Part shown: piece after piece, positions 53,126 to 63,134 of the stretch
How the letters are laid out: each line of letters begins with the position of its first letter
How positions within the stretch are numbered: the first letter of the stretch is position 1
Origin: DATKZS01 sp035527835 [NCBI: bacterium]
GTDB lineage: Bacteria; RBG-13-61-14
Direction: 5' to 3'
DNA length: 64,000 nucleotides
Assembly (NCBI GenBank): GCA_035527835.1
Contig: DATKZS010000005.1
Span: forward strand, 13,738-77,737
Notes under the pieces: generated by a model
Told to the model about the DNA's origin: nothing
What the model saw: only the letters and a program-made list of their open reading frames with translations
Databases searched by the model: none
Program-made: the position numbers and the translations under genes

Positions 53126-54031
53126 TCAGCGGACGACGCGGAGGCCGCGGTTGTCGGGGAGGAGGATGCGGGTGTTGCCTTGGTTGCCGGAATGGATGAG
53201 GGCTTCGAGCATGGCCTGGGCGGCGGACTCGGCGGTGAACTCGTCGGCCACCGCGATGATGGTTGATCCGGAGCCGGAGAGGAAGGCGCCGAAGGCTCCG
53301 GCTTGCTCCGCGGCGCGGATGACGGAGGAAAGGAATGGCACGAGCCGTTCGCGGGATGGCTGGTGCAGCCGGTCCTGGAAGACGCCGCGCAGTGATTCGG
53401 GGCGGCCGTTGGCGATGGCGTTGACCAGCCAGATGGCGCGCTGCATGTTGAAGACGGCGTCGTGGCGGGTCACGGATTCGGGCAGGACCGCGCGGGCTTT
53501 TTCGGTCTCCATCTCCTGCTCCGGGATGAGCGCCACGAAGCGGAAGCGCTCCGGGACCGGGTAGTGGACGTAATGCACGCGGCCGTCCATCCATCCTGAC
53601 ACGGTGAGCCCGCCCACCATGCAGGGCGTGACGTTGTCCGTGTGCCGCTCCAGGCCCGCCGCGAGGTCCAGGATTTCCGGCTCGTTGAGCGCGGCCCCCG
53701 CGAGCTGGTTCACCGCGGCCAGGGTCCCCAGCCGGTAGGCCGCCGAGCTTCCCAGGCCCCGGGCCAGCGGAATATCGCCGGCCATCATGAGCCGCACCCC
53801 GCCGGCGCCCTGCCCGCTCTTTTTCTCCCACTCCCGGACGGCGGCGGCGCAGAGCTCGCGGAGCGGGCCCTCCCCCACCGGCGGCCCGAAGCCGGAGAGA
53901 CTGATTTGCAGGTCCGCTCCCTCGCGGGAGGCGCTCACCTGGAGGGGCCAGTCGAGCGCCAGTCCCAGGCAGTCGAATCCCGGCCCCAGGTTCGAGGTGG
54001 AGGCGGGGACGATGAGCTTGACTTCATTCAT
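53126..54031 (-). CDS. thrB: Homoserine kinase
   Basis: The 301-residue protein is a GHMP kinase with ASTSNLGPGFDCLGLAL at the N-terminus, the ATP-binding PLARGLGSSAAYRLGTLAA loop at about 86-104 and the C-terminal GAFGAFLSGSGSTIIAV. It phosphorylates homoserine in the threonine pathway. GAGGT lies 10 bases before ATG 54031. No other threonine genes are next to it; the GspE-N protein gene lies upstream on the same strand. Confidence 0.93.
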   Translation of the reverse strand: MNEVKLIVPASTSNLGPGFDCLGLALDWPLQVSASREGADLQISLSGFGPPVGEGPLRELCAAAVREWEKKSGQGAGGVRLMMAGDIPLARGLGSSAAYRLGTLAAVNQLAGAALNEPEILDLAAGLERHTDNVTPCMVGGLTVSGWMDGRVHYVHYPVPERFRFVALIPEQEMETEKARAVLPESVTRHDAVFNMQRAIWLVNAIANGRPESLRGVFQDRLHQPSRERLVPFLSSVIRAAEQAGAFGAFLSGSGSTIIAVADEFTAESAAQAMLEALIHSGNQGNTRILLPDNRGLRVVR

Positions 54032-54121
54032 GGTCGGTAAACCTCAGCGTAAGCCGGGGGATGCGCCCGGCGGCTCCCGGCGGCGGGGCATGGCGCTCCG
54101 CGCCGGGCGTTGCGGCCTGGG

Positions 54122-54841
54122 TCACTCGGTTTCTTTGAATTCGTCGAGATATTCCTTGGGGGAGAGGATTCCCTTTTTGGCCAGGAGCTTGAGCAGGGCC
54201 TTGAGCTCGCGGGTAAGCTTGGGTTTGTCATCATCCTTGTTTTTAGCCGCGCCGTTATCATCGGGAGGCGGCATGAGCATCTCCGGGTCCTCCGGCTCGG
54301 CCACCCGCGCGTGCTCGATGTGGAACTCCTGGGTCTCCATGGACGGACTGGGGGCTTCCGCGTCCAGGTCCACGCGCATGCGATACGAGCCCTTGCCGCC
54401 GCCATGATAATAATAGTCATTGATGACGTACCGGATGGTGCTCTCCAGCGCCAGTACCGGCTCGACCTTGCACCCGGTGGTGAAGCGGATCTCGTCCTGG
54501 ATCTGCACGTTGGTGGGGTCGGACATGGCCAGCACCAGCGAGTTGCCCTGCGGCGAGCGCTTGACCGCCACCGGAAAGACCACGTGCTTTTCCGCGAGCT
54601 CCTGCGGCAGGATCTTGATGACGGCTTCGGGGATGGTGCTCTTGGTGAAGTCTATGGCCGGGATGTTGAGCTGCGATGACAGGGCGTGGAAGAACTCGCG
54701 TTCGGTGATGAAGCGGCGTTCGAGCAGGATCATGCCCAGCTTGCCGCCGTAGCGTTTCTGCTCTTCCAGGGCTTGGGCCAGTTGCGATGGCGTTATCACC
54801 CTGGCGTCGAGCAGGATCTCGCCGAGCCTTTTCTTTCTCAT
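54122..54841 (-). CDS. Stand-alone GspE/PilB N-terminal (MshEN) domain protein
   Basis: The 239-residue protein has a type II secretion E N-terminal-type domain (about 1-150): RLGEILLDARVITPSQLAQA, EEQKRYGGKLGMILLERRF, ITEREFFHALSSQLNIPAID and AMSDPTNVQIQDEI. There is no ATPase domain. The C-terminal part is an acidic, disordered linker and a helix (KALLKLLAKKGILSPKEYLD). MshEN domains often bind cyclic di-GMP, so this could be a signal-binding adaptor. GGAAGG precedes ATG 54841. Such stand-alone proteins are frequent in Myxococcota and relatives. Confidence 0.82.
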   Translation of the reverse strand: MRKKRLGEILLDARVITPSQLAQALEEQKRYGGKLGMILLERRFITEREFFHALSSQLNIPAIDFTKSTIPEAVIKILPQELAEKHVVFPVAVKRSPQGNSLVLAMSDPTNVQIQDEIRFTTGCKVEPVLALESTIRYVINDYYYHGGGKGSYRMRVDLDAEAPSPSMETQEFHIEHARVAEPEDPEMLMPPPDDNGAAKNKDDDKPKLTRELKALLKLLAKKGILSPKEYLDEFKETE

Positions 54842-54914
54842 GGGCCGCCTTCCGGCTCTGCCGGCCATGGAATGTTCTGAACCGATTTCATAACCAGGAC
54901 AACCATCTCGGATG

Positions 54915-55003
54915 AAAAAATTATTAACAAGAATATTCAGGATTACCAGGATGGTTTCCGGTTTTTTTGATCCTGAACATCCTGAATATCCTTGTTAAAA
55001 AAT
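54915..55003. repeat. Interspersed palindrome, family A
   Basis: TTATTAACAAGAATATTCAG is mirrored by CTGAATATCCTTGTTAAAAA. The centre carries two TTTTT-like runs. The element matches 5955-6034 and separates the GspE-N gene from the membrane lipoprotein genes. Confidence 0.75.
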
Positions 55004-55028
55004 TCTTGTCGGGGTTATGAAACCGCCT

Positions 55029-55979
55029 CTATTCTCCCTCGACCTCTTTTGGCAGCACGCCTTTTCGCCACTGCTGGTAATGCTTGTTGCAGTATCCCTT
55101 GCTCCGGTGCTTGTTGCCGCACCCCTTGACCTTGCACTTCTTGGCCGCCGCCGGCCGCTCCGCTTTTTTCTTTGCGGTCTTCCGTGAGGACGGGGCCCGC
55201 GGCCGGGCCGCGGCCGGGGCCGGCCGGGCCGGCTTGGGGGCCGCCGCTTTTCCGGCGGGGCCTGACTTCAGGTCCTGCCCGGAATCTTTTGCCGCGGCCT
55301 GCCGGCGCGGCCCTTCCGGTGTATTTATTTCCTCTCCGGCGGAGGGACCGGGCTTTTCCGGGAGCGATGCCCCGGCATCCGCCTTGCGCGCCTTCTGTCC
55401 AGGCGGGGGCCGGTCGGCGGGGTCCGGGGCTTTGCGGGCGGGCGGGTCGCGCCGCGGCCCTTCCGGCGCGCCGGTCCCGGCCTCTTTCCCTCCCGGTCGC
55501 GCAACGCTCGCGGCCCGGGCCGAGAGATTGCGGATGACGCGGTCAATCTCCGCGCTCATTTTGTGTTCCAGCTGCCGCTGCCTGATCCTCCACATCAGCC
55601 ACACGAACAGCAGAAAAAGGAACGCGGGGACCAGGACGCTTGGGCCCAGATCCGGGTTCCTCACGATCCATTGGGCCGGCGTCTCGCCGAAACCATAGAG
55701 GGTCAGCTCCCGGAGGTAAGGGATGATGGCGTTGACGCCGAACACGCGGGCGTCGCTCTTGGCGAGCTCCGTGTCCGCCGCGGCGAGCAGCTCGCGCATC
55801 CTCTTGACCCGGGCCTGCAGCTCGTCGTGCCCGGCGTTGATTCCTTGAAGCTCGCGCTGCACGGTCCCGATCTGCTGCTGGATCAACTGCTGTCTCTTGG
55901 CCTCTTCCTGGTCCGCGCACGCGGACCAAGAGAGGATGAGAAGCATCAGCCCGGAGGCTATGGCGGCCCGTCTCGCCAA
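55029..55979 (-). CDS. Membrane lipoprotein with coiled coil and C-terminal Cys/His motif
   Basis: The 316-residue protein has a lipoprotein signal (LMLLILSWSAC), a coiled coil (about 25-75; QQQIGTVQRELQGINAGHDE), and a membrane helix (VLVPAFLFLLFVWLMWRI). A long disordered Pro/Ala/Lys-rich tail follows. The last 40 residues contain CKVKGCGNKHRSKGYCNKHY followed by WRKG, which looks like a small zinc-binding motif seen in some Myxococcota proteins. The TTG at 55979 gives a neat signal peptide and has GAGG upstream; a GTG at 56009 would overlap the previous gene. It is a paralogue of the next gene upstream. Confidence 0.72.
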   Translation of the reverse strand: MARRAAIASGLMLLILSWSACADQEEAKRQQLIQQQIGTVQRELQGINAGHDELQARVKRMRELLAAADTELAKSDARVFGVNAIIPYLRELTLYGFGETPAQWIVRNPDLGPSVLVPAFLFLLFVWLMWRIRQRQLEHKMSAEIDRVIRNLSARAASVARPGGKEAGTGAPEGPRRDPPARKAPDPADRPPPGQKARKADAGASLPEKPGPSAGEEINTPEGPRRQAAAKDSGQDLKSGPAGKAAAPKPARPAPAAARPRAPSSRKTAKKKAERPAAAKKCKVKGCGNKHRSKGYCNKHYQQWRKGVLPKEVEGE

Positions 55980-55989
55980 TACCGTCGCC

Positions 55990-56418
55990 TCATTCCTTGG
56001 CCCGGCCACGCACCATGTAGCGGTAGAGGATCCAGATGATGAAGAGGAACAGCGCGATCCACAGGACGTTGGTCCAGGTCCAGGCCGGCTCGCGCAGGGT
56101 GGACTCGGCCGCCGACTCGCCGAACCCGATGGTGGTGAGGTCCTTGAGATACCCCACCGCGCTCCCGGCCGCGCGCAGCCGCGGAGCTTCCTGGTTCAGC
56201 TCTTCCTGCATCGCGTCAAGCTCTTTCCGCATCTGCTTGATCATGGCCCGCATGGATTCCTGGTGGGCCTCGACCGCCTTCATCTCCTTCTCCACGATCT
56301 GGATCTGGCCCTGGATCTGGCGGTTCAGCTCATCCTTCTCCGGGTCATGGCAGCCGCCAATGCCCGCCGCGGCCGCCACCGCCAAGACCAACAAGAACAC
56401 CATCATTGCCTTTCTCAT
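55990..56418 (-). CDS. Small membrane lipoprotein with coiled coil
   Basis: The 142-residue protein has a lipobox (GIGGC), a coiled coil (about 28-80; QIQIVEKEMKAVEAHQESMR), the motif YLKDLTTIGFGES and a C-terminal membrane helix (NVLWIALFLFIIWILYRYMV). This is the same layout as the first 150 residues of the next gene, whose matching motif is YLRELTLYGFGET, so the two are tandem duplicates that later diverged. A membrane helix after a lipid anchor means both ends are near the membrane. Function unknown. AGGAGAGAGGAACC precedes the ATG. Confidence 0.75.
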   Translation of the reverse strand: MRKAMMVFLLVLAVAAAAGIGGCHDPEKDELNRQIQGQIQIVEKEMKAVEAHQESMRAMIKQMRKELDAMQEELNQEAPRLRAAGSAVGYLKDLTTIGFGESAAESTLREPAWTWTNVLWIALFLFIIWILYRYMVRGRAKE

Positions 56419-56628
56419 GGATGGTTCCTCTCTCCTTTGACTGTCTGCAAATAAAAATTATTCATGCCGCGTCCGACCTTGCCGCTGATTACGGCTCATT
56501 TATAGCCGATTGCCCGCCGCCAGTCAACCCGGCGCCCGCCGCGCGCCCGCCGCCGGCGTCACCAGGCTCCCGCCTCCCAAGACACCCCCCGGTTGGCGCC
56601 GGCAACCTTACCAGGATAATATGTCCTT

Positions 56629-58257
56629 ATGCGCCTGACCCTCCAGATCAAGCTGCTCCTTATCGTCATTTTGGGCGTGTTCGTCCCCATGGAACTCTGC
56701 GTCATCTACGTCCTCCATCAGAACCGCGAGAACCTCAAGGAGGTCTTCGTCAGACAGGGAAGAGTGATGTTCAACCAGATCCTCATCACCCGCCGCTGGC
56801 TCTCACTTCACGGCGGGGTCTACGTGATCAAATACCCCTTCGTCAAAACCAGCCCCTTTATCGAAAACGCCGACACCTCGACGTTACAGGGAGTCCCCAT
56901 CACCCTGCGCACCCCCGACCTCGTCACCCGCGAGATCTCAATGCTCTCCGGCCAGGAGAACGCCTCCCATTTCCGCATCGTGAGCCTTCTCCCCATCAAC
57001 CCCGCCAACCGGCCCGACCCCTGGGAAGCCCAGTCCCTGGCATCCTTCGAGCAAAAAGCCCCCGAAGCCTGGACCATGAGCGGACAAGGCCCCGCCACCA
57101 GGTTCCGCTACATCGCCCCCATCTTCACCGAGGCCTCATGCCTCAAGTGCCACCAGGAACTCGGTCACCGCGTCGGAGACGTCCGCGGCGCCATCAGCCT
57201 CGATTTCCCCGTCGGCGGCCTCATCATCCAAGCCGAAAAGGACAGCCGCGACTTCGGACTCATCGCCACCGGCCTGGGACTCTCCGCCATGTTCCTCCTT
57301 TGGCTCGCGGCCAGGCGCTTCGTCCTGACTCCCGTCTCCAGGGTGGCCGCCGCCGTCGCCGCCATGGGAAAGGGCGATTATGAAACGCCGCTGGGCCGCG
57401 TGGCCCGGGACGAGCTCGGAGACCTGGCCGAGACCGTCATCGAGATGCGCGGCTTGATCCGCGACTACGGCAAGAACCTGGAAGGACAAGTCGCGGCCAG
57501 GACCAAAGAACTCCTCGAGATCAATCAGAGCCTTGAAGCCAAGGTCAAACAGCAGACCGCGGCGCTGCTCGAACAGGAAAAGCTCGCCGCGTTGGGAGAG
57601 GTCAGCGCCGGACTCGCCCATGAGATCAGGAACCCGCTCTCCGCCATTCTCTCCGGCATCTCGCTGCTCGAATCCGGAAAAAGAACCGAGGCCGAGCGCT
57701 CACACATCATCAAGTTGATCCGCCGCGAGGCCGGAAGACTCAACACCAGCTTGACCGACTTCCTCCTCTTCGCCCGGCCCCAGCAGCCAACCATGGTGCG
57801 CATTGACTTGAACGGCATCATCCGCGAGATCGTCCACCTCATCGAGGATGATCCCGAAATCAAGGGCGAGGCCGACGTCCGCCTCGAGCTCGCCAACCTG
57901 CCCCCCATCTGGTTCGATGACGACCAGCTCCGCCAGATGATATGGAACATCGTCCTCAACGCCCTCCAAGCCATGGACGGAAGAGGACTCCTGAACATCC
58001 GCACCGTCCGCGAAGGCGAAACCTGGCGCCTCGAAGTCTCCGACACCGGGCCCGGCATCCCCGACGAAATCCGCGGCCGCGTCTATGACCCCTTCTTCTC
58101 CACCAAAAGGGACGGGACCGGACTCGGACTCTCCATCGTCCGCCGCATCGTCGCCGCCCACCACGGGACCATCTCCTTCGACTGTACGCCCGGCAACGGC
58201 TGTACCTTCATCATCACCGCCCCTCTCGCCGCGGGTGAGCAAAATGCCGCGACCTGA
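56629..58257 (+). CDS. c-haem-binding sensor histidine kinase
   Basis: The 542-residue protein has two membrane helices (about 7-28 and 208-230) around a periplasmic domain of about 175 residues. That domain has a haem c-attachment motif, ASCLKCHQELGH (Cys171, Cys174, His175), and resembles DUF3365/Tll0287-type sensors. A HAMP domain and a coiled coil follow, then HisKA with the phosphorylated His331 (AGLAHEIRNPLSAILSGI) and the ATPase domain (NIVLNALQAM, DTGPGIPDEI, GTGLGLSIV). It likely senses redox state, oxygen or nitric oxide through haem. The next gene is its NtrC-type partner. Confidence 0.9.
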   Translation: MRLTLQIKLLLIVILGVFVPMELCVIYVLHQNRENLKEVFVRQGRVMFNQILITRRWLSLHGGVYVIKYPFVKTSPFIENADTSTLQGVPITLRTPDLVTREISMLSGQENASHFRIVSLLPINPANRPDPWEAQSLASFEQKAPEAWTMSGQGPATRFRYIAPIFTEASCLKCHQELGHRVGDVRGAISLDFPVGGLIIQAEKDSRDFGLIATGLGLSAMFLLWLAARRFVLTPVSRVAAAVAAMGKGDYETPLGRVARDELGDLAETVIEMRGLIRDYGKNLEGQVAARTKELLEINQSLEAKVKQQTAALLEQEKLAALGEVSAGLAHEIRNPLSAILSGISLLESGKRTEAERSHIIKLIRREAGRLNTSLTDFLLFARPQQPTMVRIDLNGIIREIVHLIEDDPEIKGEADVRLELANLPPIWFDDDQLRQMIWNIVLNALQAMDGRGLLNIRTVREGETWRLEVSDTGPGIPDEIRGRVYDPFFSTKRDGTGLGLSIVRRIVAAHHGTISFDCTPGNGCTFIITAPLAAGEQNAAT

Positions 58258-58363
58258 CGTCCGCGGACCTTTGCCGCCGGTGTTTTTTGGCGCCACGGCC
58301 GGGAGTATGATATTGATGCCCGCAGGCGGACGGGTGAGCGCCCGATGATCCAGGAGGCCCCGG

Positions 58364-59725
<1,362 letters not shown>

Positions 59726-59821
59726 GCCGCGCCAAGCCGCCGGTGAAAATTACAGCAAGGAGCGCGCGGCCGGCGGCCGGGGAGCAAGAATGCGGGGGTT
59801 GAAACAGGATGGACAAGCGAA

Positions 59822-59857
59822 GAGCGGGGACCCGGGAAAATTTCCCGATCCCCGCTC
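59822..59857. terminator. Hairpin after the two-component operon
   Basis: GAGCGGGGACCCGGGAAA is mirrored by TTTCCCGATCCCCGCTC with two small mismatches, a stem of about 16 base pairs about 95 bases after the regulator stop. There is no long T run, so it is either a weak terminator or another small mobile palindrome. A fragment of family A sequence (ATTCAGGATG, then CATCCTGAAC) follows at 59877-59932. Confidence 0.5.
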
Positions 59858-59939
59858 CCCGTTCCTCGCCCCTTTTATTCAGGATGATCCGGTCCTTGAC
59901 ATCCTGAACACCCCTGTTAACGGGCTCTTTGCAAGCCGG

Positions 59940-60554
59940 CTAGGTGTGGGAGGCCGACGCCGCCTCGGATTGAGCGCGCTGGTCGTCGGCCACGAGCGCC
60001 GGCATGACCCAGTTGACCTTGATCTCGTAGCCCGCGGCGTTGCGGATCGCAGTGGTCACCGGGAACCTTCCTCCCGCCTGCCGGACCAGCTCCTCGAGCT
60101 GGCCCGCTATGTGGTGGGCAAAGGCCGTGAGCATCTCCTCGTTGGTCTCCCCGTCCGGCTTGACGATCTGAAACTGGAGCCAGTCGCGGCCGGACCCGTT
60201 CACCCTGGCGTCGCCGCCGCCGTGTATGAAAATCCGGGTGAGCAGCGCCAGCCGGCCAATGCTCGCGGCCGGATCGCCCTTCACCAGGATGCTGTCCTTG
60301 TATACGGCCAGCACGCCTTTCATGTTGAAGGCCCCGAACCCGCGCGCCGTGTCCAGGTTGGAATTCGCAACCAGCTTGAACACCGCGAAAGCGATGCGCC
60401 GGTAGGAGTCGTAAGAATACATGTTGCTGTTGAACAGGCGGCTGTTGACGATCTCCCAATCCTCCGCCTTGAGGTAGCGGTTCCAATCCTTGTCCGGGTT
60501 CGTGCGGATGATCCGCACGAAATCTATCAGCATGATCGCCTTCACTTTAATCAT
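59940..60554 (-). CDS. Uncharacterised 204-residue cytoplasmic protein
   Basis: The protein has no signal peptide or membrane segment. A conserved-looking core includes DWNRYLKAEDWEIVNSRLF, SNMYSYDSYRRIAFAVFKLV, RGFGAFNMKGVLAVYKDSIL and GDPAASIGRLALLTRIFI, followed by a beta-rich half (DWLQFQIVKPDGETNEEM). AGGAGGG lies about 10 bases before ATG 60554. The features suggest a signalling or regulatory module, but I cannot assign a family. It is isolated between repeat tracts. Confidence 0.7.
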   Translation of the reverse strand: MIKVKAIMLIDFVRIIRTNPDKDWNRYLKAEDWEIVNSRLFNSNMYSYDSYRRIAFAVFKLVANSNLDTARGFGAFNMKGVLAVYKDSILVKGDPAASIGRLALLTRIFIHGGGDARVNGSGRDWLQFQIVKPDGETNEEMLTAFAHHIAGQLEELVRQAGGRFPVTTAIRNAAGYEIKVNWVMPALVADDQRAQSEAASASHT

Positions 60555-60837
60555 GGTAATGATCCCTCCTGATGTACATGTCCCTTACTTTCCGCGACCC
60601 GGCCAAGCTCATCACCCGCTACTCTCGCGCCGTAACCGCTCTTGGCCTTCATCGCCCCAAGCCATGTCACCATTAACAAGCAAGCGCCATGCCGGATCGC
60701 CCCGGAGAAAATTGCATTTAAACTACAAGGGGTTAGCAAGACACGGAAATGCGGCAGGGGTCATGAAGAATGACCATGGTGCATTTTTGATGTTAAATAA
60801 TGAGGTCTTTGATCAGAGCAGAGTCAACCACCGGGGG

Positions 60838-61425
60838 CGGGGTCAGACCCTTGCTTGATTGCTTGACCGCCCCCTACTTGACAGAGCGGAGTCGGCATGG
60901 TTGAGAACGGCGCGGGGCAGGAGTGTCCCGCCTACCAGCGCCCTTGTTCCTGTTTGATCGCAATCAACGGGACGGGGTCAGACCCTTGTTTAACTACTTG
61001 ACTGAGCGGAGTCGGCATCGTTGAGATCGGGACGGGACAGCAGTTCCCGCATGCCATTGCGCCCTTGTCTCTCTTTGATCGCAATCAAATCCTCCTCTTC
61101 TTGGTGTCTCTTCCGTTCCTGGCGCCTTGGTGGTTTCTTCCCTTCCCCGTCTCCCGCTGGAAACAGGGTCCTGACCGCTGTTTGATCGCCGGGGGGCGGC
61201 GGGGGGCGGGGTCAGACCCTTGCTTGATTGCTTGACCGCCCCCTACTTGACTGAGCGTAGTCGGCATGGTTGGAGTCGGGGCGGGGGCGGGGTCAGACCC
61301 TTGCTTGACTACTTGACCGCTCCTTACTTAACTGAGCGGAGTCGGTATGGTTGAGACCGGGGCGGGACAGGAGTGTCCCGCCTACCAGCGCCCTTGTCCC
61401 TCTTTGATCGCAATCAAAACCTCAT
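60838..61425. repeat. Complex alternating tandem repeat
   Basis: Two units alternate. Unit one, GGGGTCAGACCCTTGCTTGA followed by CGCCCCCTACTTGACTGAGC-type sequence and GGAGTCGGCATGGTTGAG, occurs at about 60838, 60971, 61209 and 61286. Unit two, GGGACAGGAGTGTCCCGCCT followed by CCAGCGCCCTTGT and TTTGATCGCAATCAA, occurs at about 60911, 61030 and 61355. Both contain small palindromes (GGGTCAGACCC, TTGATCGCAATCAA). No protein is convincing. The tract forms part of the 1.7 kb gene-free region 60555-62240. Confidence 0.75.
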
Positions 61426-62240
61426 CTTCCTGGTGTCTCTTCCATTCCTGGTGACTTGGTGGTTTCTTCCCTCCCGCCATTATAACGGTTCCCATGTCAA
61501 ACACCAGTGGATTGAATCGGTAAAAATTACCGGTTGGGGTGCGACATTTGTACATATATAGAGGGGCTGTAATTGGGTTTGAGGTTTGTGGTTACAGATG
61601 GGAGGACGGCGATTTTGTGCAGAGGCGCTCTACAAAAAGTGGTCCGGGTTCATCAGCGGCCATTGTCTTTCCTGGTTTTTTTCCTGGCTACCGGCTACGG
61701 GCTGCCGGCTACTCTCTGCCTCATTTCCGCGGCCGGAGCGGGAAGGGTCCGGGGCTTGTCTTTTCTTGCGGTTCCTGCAACCTCAAACCACAAACCTCAA
61801 ACCTCATGCCTTCGCCGTATTTTCCGTGGCCTGGTTCGTGGTCTGGATTTCAGGACGCGGGAGGCCGGATTTCAGGCCACGGAGTCATTTTCGCGGCCTA
61901 TTTTTCAGGCCGGGGTGGCCTGGATTTCAGGCCGCGGGCGGCCCATGGGGGGCCGGTTTCAGGCCAGGCTAAGTGGAGGCGCGGGATGGAAGTGATGGAA
62001 AAGATTGGGGCGGGTTTCGCGAAAATCGCGGCCCGGGCGTTCCGTGGCCTGGTTCCCGGGCCAGGTAAGGGCCGGCCGGGAGCGGCCTTCGGGCGCGGCC
62101 GGGGCCAGGCGCGGGCGTTACGGCGGCGGGGCGCAATGTCAGGATTTTTACTTGGTGGGCCTTGTGAGCGCGGCGGCTTCGCTCGAGGCGAGATGGCGCC
62201 ATTCGCCGGGAACTTAAGTCAGGGTCCGGGCGCTGAGTGC
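61426..62240. other. Gene-free region rich in GGCC words
   Basis: GGTTTGAGGTTTGTGGTT (about 61572) and its complement AACCACAAACCTCAAACC (about 61780) form a widely spaced inverted repeat. From about 61820 to 62060 phrases like GGATTTCAGGCCACGG, GGCCTGGATTTCAGGCC and TTCCGTGGCCTGGTTC recur. A long open frame crosses this region only because stop codons are rare in GC-rich sequence. The region resembles 11485-12098. Confidence 0.55.
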
Positions 62241-62957
62241 CTACCTGGACATCACCACCCTCCTCACCCCGGTGAGCTGGCGGAACATGGCGCCCTCCGT
62301 GATTTGCCTGAGCGTGAGCTCGACGTCGGTGACGATAGTTCCGGCGGCGGCGGTGACGCCGTGAGAGAGGAGGGTTGGGGAGAGTGGGGTTGTGGGTCCG
62401 AGGACGAGGACGTATTTGCCCGTTGCCATGCGCAGCATGGGCTCGATGGTGCGGTTGGAGAAGGCGGAGCCGGTGATGGCGACGACGTCGGCTTCGGGGA
62501 TGATGCGCTCGGTGGCGGAGGCGGGGAGGTCGCCTTCGCGGGGGTCGAGTTCGAGGACCACGGTGGAGTGGGTGAGGGGGGTGATGTCGTGGATGAAGTT
62601 GAAGTGGCCGACCACGACGAGGTTGAGGTCGGAGGCCTTGTCCCGGAGCAGGGCCGCGCCGTTTTTCTCGGGGAGATCCGGGGGCGGCCGGATCCCGGCG
62701 TTGATCGCGGCCATGGCGAGGCTTGCCTCCAGCGGCAGCTTCGAGTCAACCATGCGCGCGAGCTCGATGAGCGGCCGGCCCGCCAGCGTTCCCGGGTCCC
62801 TGATCTGCGGCGCGGCGTGGCCGCCCTTGACCGGCATGGTCGTGGCCAGTCCGCACCGCCCGCCCGCCTTCACCGCCGTCAAAAACGGCCCGATCACCAC
62901 GGCCTCGGCGACCAGGCCCGGCTCCATCTCCGCCATCAGTTTTTCGTAAATCCCCAC
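62241..62957 (-). CDS. DUF364 / Rossmann-like heavy-metal-chelation family protein
   Basis: The 238-residue protein matches the DUF364/DUF4213 group: IGPFLTAVKAGGRCGLATTM near the N-terminus, ELARMVDSKLPLEASLAMAA, DLNLVVVGHFNFIHDI, ADVVAITGSAFSNRTIEPML and YVLVLGPTTPLSPTLLSHGV. Members are thought to bind metals or related small molecules; the role is not well known. The start is GTG 62957, chosen because GGGGAGGAGAAG directly precedes it. It is divergent from the precorrin-2 dehydrogenase gene, which is also linked to metal-porphyrin chemistry. Confidence 0.83.
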   Translation of the reverse strand: MGIYEKLMAEMEPGLVAEAVVIGPFLTAVKAGGRCGLATTMPVKGGHAAPQIRDPGTLAGRPLIELARMVDSKLPLEASLAMAAINAGIRPPPDLPEKNGAALLRDKASDLNLVVVGHFNFIHDITPLTHSTVVLELDPREGDLPASATERIIPEADVVAITGSAFSNRTIEPMLRMATGKYVLVLGPTTPLSPTLLSHGVTAAAGTIVTDVELTLRQITEGAMFRQLTGVRRVVMSR

Positions 62958-62976
62958 CTTCTCCTCCCCGGCAAGA

Positions 62977-63020
62977 GTTTTATTAACAAGGATGCACAGG
63001 ATTCACAGGATAATTTATCC
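62977..63020. repeat. Half copy of family A
   Basis: ATTAACAAGGATGCACAGGA and TTCACAGGATAAT resemble the left arm of the family A palindromes. The mirrored arm is missing. It lies in the divergent promoter region between the DUF364 and siroheme genes. Confidence 0.5.
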
Positions 63021-63134
63021 CAGATTCGGAATTGGAACCAGCGGGGCCGGAAACATCACGATGAAGCGCCGGGTGTGGTGGCGGCATTTGCCGTTGGGGG
63101 GCCGGATATTCTAGAATGGTCGGGGAGGCGGAAG

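Noticed and set aside
60838-61425. CRISPR array
   Set aside because: Units are long, differ in length, alternate between two types and have no unique spacers; no cas gene is near.
61539-63134. Long N-terminal extension of the precorrin-2 dehydrogenase frame
   Set aside because: The extension translates repeat and GGCC-rich sequence and crosses the DUF364 gene on the other strand. A proper ribosome-binding site lies directly before ATG 63135.
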